From Hymenobacter perfusus (lineage in GTDB: Bacteria > Bacteroidota > Bacteroidia > Cytophagales > Hymenobacteraceae): a stretch of DNA of 64,000 bases. A program made the position numbers and the translations under genes. The notes below the pieces were generated by a model. It was not told the origin of the DNA and made no database searches. It saw only the letters and a program-made list of their open reading frames with translations. The stretch's first letter is position 1. Each line of letters opens with the position of its first letter. Positions 50,962 to 59,573 of this stretch are shown here, in pieces. The stretch covers positions 1 through 64,000 of the forward strand of contig NZ_RWIU01000010.1 of assembly GCF_003944765.1 (NCBI RefSeq). Reading direction: 5' to 3'.

Positions 50962-53900
50962 CTAATCCGTGAGTAGCTGAAATCCGGCCCAGTAAAAAGG
51001 CTGCGTGTATTTCGCCTGCATTGCTATCTGTGCGCGCTTCAAGGCAATATTTTTAGGCAGGCCTTGCACATACCCTTCGTAGAAGAGAGCCATAAGTTCA
51101 GCTGTCTGCTTATCCGGCACTTTCCAAAGGCTAACCAGGAAGCTTCGTACGCCAGCCATTTTCAGAGCTCGTTGCAACCCATAAATACCTTCACTGCCCT
51201 TAACGGCTCCCAAAGCTGTTTCGCAAGCGGAGAGCACCACCAAGTCAACGTGCGCCATATCCAGCCGGGCGAGTTCTTCAGCGGTCAGGATTCCGTCTTG
51301 ATCTGCCTGCGTCGCACGGGCAGAGTTGGCCCCAGCCAGAATAATACCGCTACGGCTTAGGGGCTGCTCATCATAAGCGCTACTACCGCCTGATAAAGTG
51401 AGCTGATTCGGAGTGCTTTTGCCAGGTAAAAAGAACCCGTGCGTGGCTACGTGCAGCACAGTGGGATTCGCTTGGGCCACGCGCCTGAAAGCAGCCTCCG
51501 AAGCTACGGTGTCTTCAAAAAGCGCAACCGCTCCCGGCCCCCTTCTTTCCAGCAGCTTTTGAATGGACGCCAGCTCAACTGCGGTGTAAGGCAATGGAGC
51601 AAAATGGGAGCGCACTTGCTTGTCAGTGACGACAGTTGACCGAGTAGCAGCTGCTGGATCAGGCTGTTTACCGGTTGAATAATCGTAGTTGATGTTGCCA
51701 AATAAAGCGGCTGCTTTATAGCCGACGGCAGCATCCCGGCGGGTGGTCAGCTGCCGCGTACTGCTCAGTAGCACGACTTCAGGCGTTGCGGGGGGCAAAA
51801 AGCCCGCAAAGGAAACCGTGTGCAAAACACCGCTTACGGAAAGATAAATCTTGCGCGACCCTGTGACTTCGGACGCAATAGGAGCCCAGATGAGGTTATA
51901 TAGGGAGTCGCGCTTTTCCTGATAAATGCGGTTGACACGGGCCTCCGTGGTACCAGCCTGGTTGAGTAATCGGGTCAACCGATGTTCCTGAAACAGCGGC
52001 ACCACTTTGGGCTGTGCGTATGACCGCTGGGTGAGCAGGGCGTAGTAGGTAACCGAATCGGGAGCCTGCGGCCGCGTCGGCAGGGCGACGATTTCAATGG
52101 CCGTTTCCCGGTCCTGAAGCGCCTGGCGTACATCAGTCCACCGCACAGCGCCAGGATTGAAAGGCGTGAAATGAGAAGTCGTAGACAGTTGGTTCAGCAA
52201 CTGTTTTTCCCGGCTTTTCAGCGCAGTTTCCTCTACTATGGCTTCCGATGCCCCTGATAGCTTTCGCCGGTTCAACGCAGCGCGGTCGCTAAGCAGGCTG
52301 TAATAACTACTTAATTCCTGGCCTTTGGCTCCGGCCAGCGCCTGCCGCAAATGCTGCGTGGCGAACAGCGCGACACTTTTGGTTCCTAATACGCTGTTGT
52401 ACACCTGCTCGCCGGCAGTGGCTCCACCCTGCAGCAGGCGAATACTGTTAAGCGTATTGGTAACATTGCTTATCCCCAGCACATAGTGCTCACGCTCTTC
52501 CTCGGTAAACAAGGCGAATCGCGAGGCTAATGCCGTAAAATAGTACTGCTCGATTTCGCGTATGGCCGGCTCTAAAGGCTGCTTCTTATTGGCGTAGTAG
52601 CGATTTACCGTTCCCTGAAGCTGAGCCGCAAAGTAGGCATCCTGGTTACTACTTTTGAATTCGCGGAGGACGCCTAGCGCCTGGTCATTCAGGGGCTGTG
52701 CCCGCGAGAACTGCCGTTGCCCGGTGTAAAGCTGAGCTAAGGCCAGCAGGTTCTGCGCGTACGCTACCGAATTGGCTCCGTTGCGCTCCTCGCTTGCCGC
52801 AGCCAGTTCCTGCAGGCAGTGTTCGGCTTCGAGACGAAACTGCTCGCTGAGCGGCCGATCCGGTTCCAGCAGCTGCCCCAGTGTGTGCCAGAATCCTGAT
52901 TGAAGTAATGCCTCATCGCCAGCGCCAGCTTGCGCCGCTTGCATACAGTAGAGGCCTTTGGCGTGCAAAAAATCGAGGTAAACCTGCTTGCTGCGCTTCG
53001 AGTCCACTACCTCCTGGGCTTTGACCAGATACTGGCCCGCCTGGGTCAGGCGCTGCGCGCGCAGTTCCGCCAGCCCGGCACTGATCAGCAGTTGAGCGTA
53101 AAAAGATGTTTTCCGGCTTTCGTCACTTTGCTCGTAGAGCGTTACGGCATGGGTGAGCAAGCCAAGTGCCTTTTCCGATTGCCCGGTCTGATAGGCCCGC
53201 TGGGCGAAGATGACCAGCGCAGAGATAGCGTAGTCGATATCTTCCCCCTGTGCTAGCTGCGCATAAGGCAGCAGGGCATCGAAGTAACGCTCGGCCTGTT
53301 GGTACTGGCCCTGAGCCAGGCTTATGCGGCTCAGGCTGACCAATGGAAATATCCGGTATTCAGGCTGCGTGCTGAACTGCTTGCTTTCTGCCAGACGGAG
53401 CGCTACCTGATAAAGGCTGTCCGCCTGATGGGGAGAAGTATTGGTTTCCGCCAAGCAGTAAGCGTAGTTAACGGTTGTAGCATAAGTGTTCGACAGCTGC
53501 TGCGTCCGGGCGTAAGAGGAAGTCTGATATAAACGCGTCAGCAGGAAAAACTTACTGGAACGGACATTCGCCGCCTGAGCCTGCTCATAGGCTGCCCGGG
53601 CTTCGGTGAGGGCTTGATCATAGCTGCCGGCAGCGATCAGCTTGTCGGACTGAGTAACGTAGCTGTACTTATCGGCCAGCGCTGCATCCATTTTGAAGCC
53701 CCACCATACGCCCCACCAGTATTCAAACAAGGCCGATAGCAATATCACAACAACGTAGGCTAGGTCGTGCAGCAGATTGACCTTCTCCGCATCGCGACGC
53801 AGCTTGCTTCGCACGTAGCGAAAGACGCTGGAGCACAGAAACCCGAAGGCCACCAACACGAGCACTACGAATAGCAGGCCGAAGAAAGTCGTGCGCAGCA

Positions 53901-54036
53901 CGTCAATAAAAACCTGAAAGCTCCAGAATCCCTCGGGGTTGACGTACGTCCACACGAGGTGGACAATATTTACCACTAAGTAGGCTACAATGCCAAAAAA
54001 GCCCAGTACCGCAACGGTCGGTAGATGTTTATTCAT
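50962..54036 (-). CDS. membrane-anchored TPR-CHAT caspase-like protease
   Basis: 1024 residues. Three hydrophobic segments near the N-terminus (AVLGFFGIVAYLVVNIVHLV, TTFFGLLFVVLVLVAFGFLC, LAYVVVILLSALFEYWWGVW) anchor it. Residues about 140-520 are TPR-like helical repeats. The C-terminal CHAT domain has His866 in HVATHGFFLPG and Cys938 in VVLSACETALG, with YGLQRALKMAGVRSFLVSLW after it. CHAT proteases are caspase relatives that cleave partner proteins once activated, in defence and cell-death pathways. It is the third gene of an operon with an ECF sigma factor and an anti-sigma-like protein, implying activation-dependent proteolysis of one of them; that is inference. Confidence 0.9.
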   Translation of the reverse strand: MNKHLPTVAVLGFFGIVAYLVVNIVHLVWTYVNPEGFWSFQVFIDVLRTTFFGLLFVVLVLVAFGFLCSSVFRYVRSKLRRDAEKVNLLHDLAYVVVILLSALFEYWWGVWWGFKMDAALADKYSYVTQSDKLIAAGSYDQALTEARAAYEQAQAANVRSSKFFLLTRLYQTSSYARTQQLSNTYATTVNYAYCLAETNTSPHQADSLYQVALRLAESKQFSTQPEYRIFPLVSLSRISLAQGQYQQAERYFDALLPYAQLAQGEDIDYAISALVIFAQRAYQTGQSEKALGLLTHAVTLYEQSDESRKTSFYAQLLISAGLAELRAQRLTQAGQYLVKAQEVVDSKRSKQVYLDFLHAKGLYCMQAAQAGAGDEALLQSGFWHTLGQLLEPDRPLSEQFRLEAEHCLQELAAASEERNGANSVAYAQNLLALAQLYTGQRQFSRAQPLNDQALGVLREFKSSNQDAYFAAQLQGTVNRYYANKKQPLEPAIREIEQYYFTALASRFALFTEEEREHYVLGISNVTNTLNSIRLLQGGATAGEQVYNSVLGTKSVALFATQHLRQALAGAKGQELSSYYSLLSDRAALNRRKLSGASEAIVEETALKSREKQLLNQLSTTSHFTPFNPGAVRWTDVRQALQDRETAIEIVALPTRPQAPDSVTYYALLTQRSYAQPKVVPLFQEHRLTRLLNQAGTTEARVNRIYQEKRDSLYNLIWAPIASEVTGSRKIYLSVSGVLHTVSFAGFLPPATPEVVLLSSTRQLTTRRDAAVGYKAAALFGNINYDYSTGKQPDPAAATRSTVVTDKQVRSHFAPLPYTAVELASIQKLLERRGPGAVALFEDTVASEAAFRRVAQANPTVLHVATHGFFLPGKSTPNQLTLSGGSSAYDEQPLSRSGIILAGANSARATQADQDGILTAEELARLDMAHVDLVVLSACETALGAVKGSEGIYGLQRALKMAGVRSFLVSLWKVPDKQTAELMALFYEGYVQGLPKNIALKRAQIAMQAKYTQPFYWAGFQLLTD

Positions 54037-54082
54037 TCACGTTTTAGTTGATAATCCGCTGAGCTAATTCCTTACTCAACCG

Positions 54083-54958
54083 TTAAAACCACCAGCGCAT
54101 TTTATCCAGAATAGCAGCGGCCGGCCTAGCAAGCGATGAATTGGATTCGGCTACCCCATGCAGCAGTGCCCTGGCCTGGCGCAGCTTCCCCTGCTTGATG
54201 TAGCCGAGTGCCAGGTCATAGTCTACCTCCTCGCGGGACTCCAGCGACGGACGCTGGCGCAGGGCTTCCAGATGGCGAACGGCTTCGGCTACCTCATTGG
54301 ACTTCAGTTGAGCAACGGCCAGGTTTTGCAATAGAACAGTCTGCTCCCCCTTGGCCTTCACTAACTGCTTCAGCAGCGCTTTAGCCTTATCGTATTCTTC
54401 CGCCTGCAGCAAGTCTATTGCTTGGGCGAACGCTTCTGTTTCAGCTGCAGTAAAGCCTTCCAGAACCATTTCTCCTCCTCGGGTTCCTGCTGTCCCCTCT
54501 GGTCCGGTAAACTCTTGTTGCTTGAAACTACTGGCCGTTGTTCCGGTGTAAGCCGCAAATATTTCATCGTTACTGCTTCTGGTGGGCTGCCACACCAGTA
54601 AACCAATTGCAATAGACGCCGCAATGCCGACGCTGGCAAAAGGCCACCGGATAACCTTGGGGGTACGCGTGCTGATCGTTGAATCGTCCTGGGGGTGGCT
54701 GGTTATTGGAATGACCTTGGAGTCAGATTCTTCAACCGGTTCCGGGGCAGCGCTTTTGTCGTCCACCGCTTGCAGCATTGCTTTAATCCGCCGACGTTCC
54801 TGTTGCCGGGCAACTCGCTGCACGGACAGGGTAAAGTTGTATAGCTCCTGAAAATCATTGTCGCGGGCCAGCCGCTCAGCTACGGCCGCCTGCTCTTCAG
54901 CCGACAAGGTGCCGTTGATGTACGCGTCAATTAACGTGAGGTCTTGTTCGGAATCCAT
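54083..54958 (-). CDS. anti-sigma-like membrane protein with TPR-like tail
   Basis: 291 residues from ATG 54958 (MDSEQDLTLIDAYINGTLSA). The N-terminal 60 residues resemble anti-sigma domains (LIDAYINGTLSAEEQAAVAE, RDNDFQELYNFTLSVQRVA) but lack the usual zinc-binding Cys. A membrane helix (FASVGIAASIAIGLLVW) follows near 121. The C-terminal half is TPR-like (YDKAKALLKQLVKAKGEQTV, DYDLALGYIKQGKLRQARAL). It should hold the sigma factor at the membrane until a signal arrives. It is four bases from the sigma stop and 46 bases upstream of the CHAT gene. Confidence 0.8.
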   Translation of the reverse strand: MDSEQDLTLIDAYINGTLSAEEQAAVAERLARDNDFQELYNFTLSVQRVARQQERRRIKAMLQAVDDKSAAPEPVEESDSKVIPITSHPQDDSTISTRTPKVIRWPFASVGIAASIAIGLLVWQPTRSSNDEIFAAYTGTTASSFKQQEFTGPEGTAGTRGGEMVLEGFTAAETEAFAQAIDLLQAEEYDKAKALLKQLVKAKGEQTVLLQNLAVAQLKSNEVAEAVRHLEALRQRPSLESREEVDYDLALGYIKQGKLRQARALLHGVAESNSSLARPAAAILDKMRWWF

Positions 54959-54962
54959 AGCG

Positions 54963-55508
54963 TCAGGCAACCTGAAATTTTCGTCTGAGCTGCGTCATAC
55001 ACTTGTGTTTCTGGGAAGTGACCGTCTCTACGCTGCTGTATTGGTATTTAGCGGCCAACGTCTTCAGACTGTTGCCACCTGCATAAAAATCCACGATAAT
55101 AGCGCGGCAGCGCTCCCCCAGCTCGTTTAACAGGCGTTCCAGCTGCTGCTCCAGCACCGACAACTCTTCTTCGGGGCTTTCTTCCTCCATCAGCGCATCT
55201 TCTTCCCCTAGCTCCACCAGCGGCATATTGCGGCCGTCCCGCTTCAAAGTCATCAATTGATTCTGGCATACCCGGTAGATGTAGGTCGTCAGCTTAGCCG
55301 TGAGAACCAGCTTTCCCCTGACCACTTTGTCATAGAGCAACCAAACGGCCTCCTGCAACACGTCGGCGCAATCCTCCGGTGAGCACTGAAACTTCCACTC
55401 CAGGCTTTTGACTCGGGGCTTGCATTCCTTGTACACCCATTCGAGTGCCGCTTCTCGCCGCGCCCCGGTCCGGATAGCTTCAAGTATCTCTTCGTCTGAT
55501 TGAAACAC
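54963..55508 (-). CDS. ECF-type RNA polymerase sigma factor
   Basis: 181 residues from a GTG start. Region 2 shows EDCADVLQEAVWLLYDK and LTTYIYRVCQNQLM, and region 4 shows LNELGERCRAIIVDFYAGGN, then SLKTLAAKYQYSSVETVTSQ, a helix-turn-helix for -35 recognition. The acidic linker (EEDALMEEESPEEELS) is long. Such factors switch a small regulon when released from an anti-sigma partner. The downstream anti-sigma-like gene and CHAT protease match a known Bacteroidetes three-gene arrangement. A protease-triggered sigma release is plausible. Confidence 0.88.
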   Translation of the reverse strand: MFQSDEEILEAIRTGARREAALEWVYKECKPRVKSLEWKFQCSPEDCADVLQEAVWLLYDKVVRGKLVLTAKLTTYIYRVCQNQLMTLKRDGRNMPLVELGEEDALMEEESPEEELSVLEQQLERLLNELGERCRAIIVDFYAGGNSLKTLAAKYQYSSVETVTSQKHKCMTQLRRKFQVA

Positions 55509-55873
55509 GTGCCGGGCTCTTTGGCGATGATAAACCTGTTCGGACGTCGCACCACGTCCAAACAGTACTTTTTAGGGGAGACGGGCTCGGCGGTTCCGTC
55601 AAAAGTAGCAGTTGACTGATTCTATCTGATACCGGTAGCGGTTGCTCGTCAATAAATTCTTCCGGAAGCTACTCAAAACTGTATGCTTGCCAAGCGCAAA
55701 AGAGTACCACCCAAGGCAGAGCAGCTGGCAACGAAATTAATTTTGGACTTTATTGCACTGACTGTCAGTGCTATAATCGAGTCGTGAGAATATTTTTCAA
55801 AATAAAGACAGGAGCAGGGTTGAGGTTTTGGCTGGGTTGCTATCCACTGTTGTACCCCTTAGAAGTTCACAAC
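55509..55873. other. divergent promoter region, with a palindrome
   Basis: The spacer separates the minus-strand sigma operon from the plus-strand DUF4258 gene. GCACTGA-CTG-TCAGTGC at 55755-55771 is a perfect 7-base palindrome followed by CTATAATCG. It could be a regulator or promoter site for the DUF4258 gene. Confidence 0.5.
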
Positions 55874-56266
55874 ATGAAGCCAACCCTCACCCCGCGCCAC
55901 GAGGCCGACCCACTGCTCAACTTCCGCTTTGAAGTCCGCGACCCCAAGTCTCAGCGCAGCGAAGTGCTGGAATTTAATCACACCCGGCACTCGGCCGTGC
56001 GGGCTGCCCAGCGCGGCATCGACACCGACAAAATTGCCTTGGTCATACAGTATGGGGAGTGCCTGTGCAAGCAGAAGCTACTGTACTATATCCTGGGCGA
56101 AAAGAGTATCCCGGCTAGCCTCCTTAAAGTGCACAAGGAGTTGAAGAACCTGGTGGTAATTGTCGCAGGGGATTCAAATCAAGTCGTCACCTGCTACCGT
56201 TCCGATAACCCGTTCAAGCACATTCGGCTGAAATCCAAGCGCCTTAGCCTCAACCTGGCCGCCTAG
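55874..56266 (+). CDS. DUF4258 family protein
   Basis: 130 residues from ATG 55874 (MKPTLTPRHEADPLL). FNHTRHSAVRAAQRGIDTDK, then KLLYYILGEKSIPASLLKVH and VTCYRSDNPFKHIRLK, follow the DUF4258 pattern with its conserved (A/T)xRHxxxRxxQRGI and a C-terminal VxTCYR segment. Members of this family are usually small proteins in toxin or defence contexts, with unknown activity. It stands three bases from an HNH nuclease gene. Confidence 0.75.
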   Translation: MKPTLTPRHEADPLLNFRFEVRDPKSQRSEVLEFNHTRHSAVRAAQRGIDTDKIALVIQYGECLCKQKLLYYILGEKSIPASLLKVHKELKNLVVIVAGDSNQVVTCYRSDNPFKHIRLKSKRLSLNLAA

Positions 56267-56269
56267 CTT

Positions 56270-56548
56270 ATGACCGGCAGCAAGTTAAACCCCAGCTACG
56301 CTGATTTGCTCCGAACTCCCCAGTGGCAGTACAAAAGGCAGCAAATACTGGCCCGCGATGAGCATAGGTGCCGCAACTGCGGCGCAACAGCTGATCTACA
56401 GGTGCACCACCGCCAGTACCACCTGCTTCAGTACCCCGGCGAGTTCCTGGCTCCCTGGTGCTACCCAACCCACCTTCTCATTACCCTTTGTGCATCCTGC
56501 CACCGGAGTGGCCACGCCAGCTTTCGCGTCCCTGTTTTCGTCATCTAA
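56270..56548 (+). CDS. HNH endonuclease domain protein
   Basis: 92 residues. WQYKRQQILARDEHRCRNCG leads into LQVHHRQYHLLQYPGEFLAP and LLITLCASCHRSGH, an HNH fold with two CxxC zinc pairs (CRNC and CASC) and the catalytic His in VHH. The small size suggests that only the nuclease domain is present. It starts three bases after the DUF4258 stop, so the two probably act together. A defence or effector role fits, but the target is unknown. Confidence 0.85.
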   Translation: MTGSKLNPSYADLLRTPQWQYKRQQILARDEHRCRNCGATADLQVHHRQYHLLQYPGEFLAPWCYPTHLLITLCASCHRSGHASFRVPVFVI

Positions 56549-56569
56549 CCCCCTCAGGTCCCAACAGCC

Positions 56570-57127
56570 ATGTTTAAATTCAATTTCTTCAAAAAGAAAC
56601 CCGAACCGGTTACCCTCACTGCCGAATTGCCGGCCAGTCCCAATGTACCCTCAGCGGACTTGTTTGTTGATCCTACTCCACCGCAACCCACAAGGCTTAC
56701 TAACGCGAAAGAAGCCCAACCAACCAAGCTGACGCTCTTTCTAAACAAAGACTATTGGAGCCTGGGGCGGCGTGATGGCTACCTCTACCACACGGCGGAG
56801 AGCTTTGTGATCTGGAAGAGGAAAACCAAAGCGGAATTTCAGCTGGTAGTGGATCAGCTGATTCAGGAGAAAAGCACCCAGCGCCTCACCCTGCTGAACC
56901 ACATCGTAAGCATCGGGGGCATACACGATGCCACTTCCACCCAACTAACGAATTCGATTCGCGAAGTGGAATCGGATATCGAGCGCTTAACTACGCAAAA
57001 GGAGTTATCGGCCGTTGATGAAGGCTGGATTATGAGCGTACTGCACGGCTATCAGCTGGGCTTTACCCAAGGGCTTAAAGAATATGTGGAAGGCGAGGCC
57101 CTGCTTAAGCACGGCTCCCTGTTTTAA
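56570..57127 (+). CDS. hypothetical protein in DUF4258/HNH cluster
   Basis: 185 residues. A short Lys/Phe-rich start (KFNFFKKKPEPVTL) and a Pro-rich linker precede a helical domain (KDYWSLGRRDGYLYHTAESF, STQRLTLLNHIVSIGGIHDA, EVESDIERLTTQKELSAVDE). I do not recognise it. Its position between the HNH gene and a DUF4407-like membrane gene suggests a shared job. Confidence 0.65.
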   Translation: MFKFNFFKKKPEPVTLTAELPASPNVPSADLFVDPTPPQPTRLTNAKEAQPTKLTLFLNKDYWSLGRRDGYLYHTAESFVIWKRKTKAEFQLVVDQLIQEKSTQRLTLLNHIVSIGGIHDATSTQLTNSIREVESDIERLTTQKELSAVDEGWIMSVLHGYQLGFTQGLKEYVEGEALLKHGSLF

Positions 57128-57141
57128 CCCTCTGCACCACC

Positions 57142-58134
57142 ATGCTGAAATTCGCCAGTATCCTCATCGGGGAAGACCCTGCCTATACGGCCGCTTTCCA
57201 ACCCGCCAGCAAGCGGAAAATCATCCTGCTCGCTTCCTGCCTTCTGCTGCCGGTATGCCTCTGGTTCATCAATGGCTTTCTTCTGGTCCGCCAGGTAATT
57301 CAGGGAAGCCTCGCAGCGGCGCTGGTCACCGCAACGATCGCCGCGGTGATCATTTTCCTTATCGAGCGCTCCGTTATCATGTCCAGGGGCAACAAAGTAA
57401 TCACTGCCTTTCGCTTTATGCTGGGCTTCGTGATCGCCTTGCTCGGCTCCATCAGCATGGACCAGGTGGTCTTTGAGGATGACATCAGCAATCGGGTAGC
57501 CAGCTATCGCACTGCTTATACCGCGCAGGAAGCCGCCAGAGTCGACTCCAGCTACAGGGCCCGGATTGAAGCGCAACAACAGCTTGTGAGCGGCAAAGAC
57601 AAGATCCGGCAGGAAGCGCTAGCTGCCGCGGGTGCGGAAGCAGATGGGACGGCTGGCAGCGGCATCGCAAAAGTGGGTCGTATTGCCCGGCTTAAGCTAC
57701 AGCTCGCTGGTGATCATGAAAAAGCGTACCGCGCGGAGGCGGACAAACTCGATAAATTGAAAGCGGAATGTGCGAATCTCGCCAGGGCCGCGCAGGACAC
57801 TGCCCGTCAGGACTTTAAAGGAAGTGCGCTGCTGCTACGCCTTAAAGCGATGCATGAGTTAATCCGAGCAGATGGGGTTATGCTGTTTGTGTACTTGCTC
57901 TTCACGGCGACTTTCTTTTGCTTCGAATTTATCGTCGTTGTTATCAAAGCCTACAGCGAAAAATCCATCGATGAAAAGCTGGAGGAGGCCAAAGAGCAAT
58001 TAATCCTTTTCCGCGCTCACAAGATTCTGGAGAACACCTCACTGCCCTTTGAACCACAGGTTGAAGACAGCCGGATTCGCAACGCCCAAGCGGCAATCGG
58101 TCAGCTGAGTGGAGGCAAAAGCCGCCTACTGTAG
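57142..58134 (+). CDS. DUF4407-like membrane protein
   Basis: 330 residues. Three membrane helices lie near the start (KIILLASCLLLPVCLWFING, AAALVTATIAAVIIFLIERS, AFRFMLGFVIALLGSISM), then a long central coiled coil (RRARIEAQQ-type, with KLKLQLAGDHEKAYRAEADK), then a fourth helix (VMLFVYLLFTATFFCFEFIV). This is the DUF4407 layout of membrane-bound coiled-coil proteins found beside phage-defence or secretion genes. Its function is unknown. It closes the four-gene group starting with DUF4258. Confidence 0.75.
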   Translation: MLKFASILIGEDPAYTAAFQPASKRKIILLASCLLLPVCLWFINGFLLVRQVIQGSLAAALVTATIAAVIIFLIERSVIMSRGNKVITAFRFMLGFVIALLGSISMDQVVFEDDISNRVASYRTAYTAQEAARVDSSYRARIEAQQQLVSGKDKIRQEALAAAGAEADGTAGSGIAKVGRIARLKLQLAGDHEKAYRAEADKLDKLKAECANLARAAQDTARQDFKGSALLLRLKAMHELIRADGVMLFVYLLFTATFFCFEFIVVVIKAYSEKSIDEKLEEAKEQLILFRAHKILENTSLPFEPQVEDSRIRNAQAAIGQLSGGKSRLL

Positions 58135-58307
58135 CCGGAAATATCCGTTTTTAATGCCTGTCGCTGCAGCACAAAGCTTACCTGACTAGCTAGCCAACAC
58201 CAGCGAAGTACGCCTATCGTTCACGGTCGCTGTAGTCTAATTTTTTAGTACTTATGCTATCGTTCCTTCACCAGTAAAATACTATATGCTCGCGTAGCAG
58301 CCCAGAC

Positions 58308-59246
58308 ATGCATCTTTTCGTTTATTCATCCCTTAGTCCTATAGCCCGGAAATATCTCCAGCGTAATCTTTCTCCTGAAGTAGTAGCCACATTTGGCCAA
58401 GACTTGCCCCTTGAGCAGCAGTTATTAGCCTTCCAGAACGCCGAGGTGCTGATGGGGAATCCGCCAGCGGCTTGGTTTGAATCAGGAAACACACCAATAC
58501 TGCGCTTCTGGCAAATCGACTCAGCTGGTTTTGAACAGTACCGACACCTGCGCATGTCGCTACCCGTGGCCAACATGGGCGACTTCTTTGCTTGGCCCTG
58601 TGCCGAAACCATCGTAGGAGGCCTGCTCAGCATATATCGCCACCTAGCCGAATTGTCCGTGCTGCAGTCTCGCAAAGCCTGGATGAGCGGTACCTATATC
58701 CGCAGTCGGACAGGACTACTGCGCAGCAAGCGCGTAGTGATTCTGGGGGCAGGTGCCATTGGCTTGGCCGTGCGCCAACAGCTTTCGGGCTTCGAGTGCC
58801 AGGTGCAGTTGTTGGCCCGCACCCACCCTGATGCCCAACTGCATTCGAAAGATGACCTACTGGCCGTTTTGCCCGAAACTGATATTGTCGTCAACTGCTT
58901 GCCCGGCAGCGCCGATGGCTTTTTCTCGGCCGACCTAGCGGCTGCCATGCAACCCGGTAGTATTTACGCTAGTGTGGGACGAGGAAATACCACCGACGAA
59001 CCCGCCTTGGTGCGCCTGCTGCAGTCGGGCCATCTTGGCGGAGCAGTGCTTGACGTAACGGCTATTGAGCCCCTACCTACCGACAGCCCCCTTTGGACCC
59101 TGCCCAATGTGCTACTCACTCAACACACCGGCGGCGGTCAGTACCAGGAAGACGAGGGCAAGGTGGATGTGCTTTTACGAAACCTGTACCTGCTCAGCAC
59201 CGGCAAGCCCCTGGAGAACCTAGTGGAGCTAAGCCGGGGATACTGA
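58308..59246 (+). CDS. D-2-hydroxyacid dehydrogenase family protein
   Basis: 312 residues. The NAD-binding part has VVILGAGAIGLAVRQQL, with GxGxxG. SVGRGNTTDEPALVRLLQSG, DVTAIEPLPTDSPLW with the catalytic Glu, and VLLTQHTGGGQ with the catalytic His match glyoxylate/hydroxypyruvate-type 2-hydroxyacid dehydrogenases. The enzyme oxidises or reduces a 2-hydroxy/2-keto acid with NAD(P). The substrate is unknown. It stands alone between the DUF4407 gene and a spacer. Confidence 0.9.
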   Translation: MHLFVYSSLSPIARKYLQRNLSPEVVATFGQDLPLEQQLLAFQNAEVLMGNPPAAWFESGNTPILRFWQIDSAGFEQYRHLRMSLPVANMGDFFAWPCAETIVGGLLSIYRHLAELSVLQSRKAWMSGTYIRSRTGLLRSKRVVILGAGAIGLAVRQQLSGFECQVQLLARTHPDAQLHSKDDLLAVLPETDIVVNCLPGSADGFFSADLAAAMQPGSIYASVGRGNTTDEPALVRLLQSGHLGGAVLDVTAIEPLPTDSPLWTLPNVLLTQHTGGGQYQEDEGKVDVLLRNLYLLSTGKPLENLVELSRGY

Positions 59247-59573
59247 GCATTACAGAAGCTCACATTGCGGGAAAGCGCCCGTCTTTCACTGAACCGAGCG
59301 CCGTAAGTCTGCCTTAGTACCAAGTTTCGGCTGGCTCTTCCTGTTATGTCTTGGGAAAGGCCATAACTTCGCTACAACCACGGCCTTCGATTACTCTCCT
59401 TATCAAGAGACTTTTTACGCTCATCATATTGTGTATTCTTGCTAGCTCCCACTTGGCAAGTATGGCAACCGAGAGGTCTACCAATAGCCCTTGTCCGTGT
59501 AGGTCAACGAGAAGGATAGCCTCAGCTTTGCGCACCCTCAGATGGTGATTAACCTTGCCCGCTTACGTTCGCT
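59247..59573. other. spacer, nothing identified
   Basis: No convincing gene; small frames look random. Presumably it contains the promoter of the exonuclease-helicase gene. Confidence 0.4.

Noticed and set aside
50962..55508. CHAT protease as part of a type III-E CRISPR (Craspase) locus
   Set aside because: No Cas gene or repeat array is present in the window; the sigma/anti-sigma partners fit a different arrangement.
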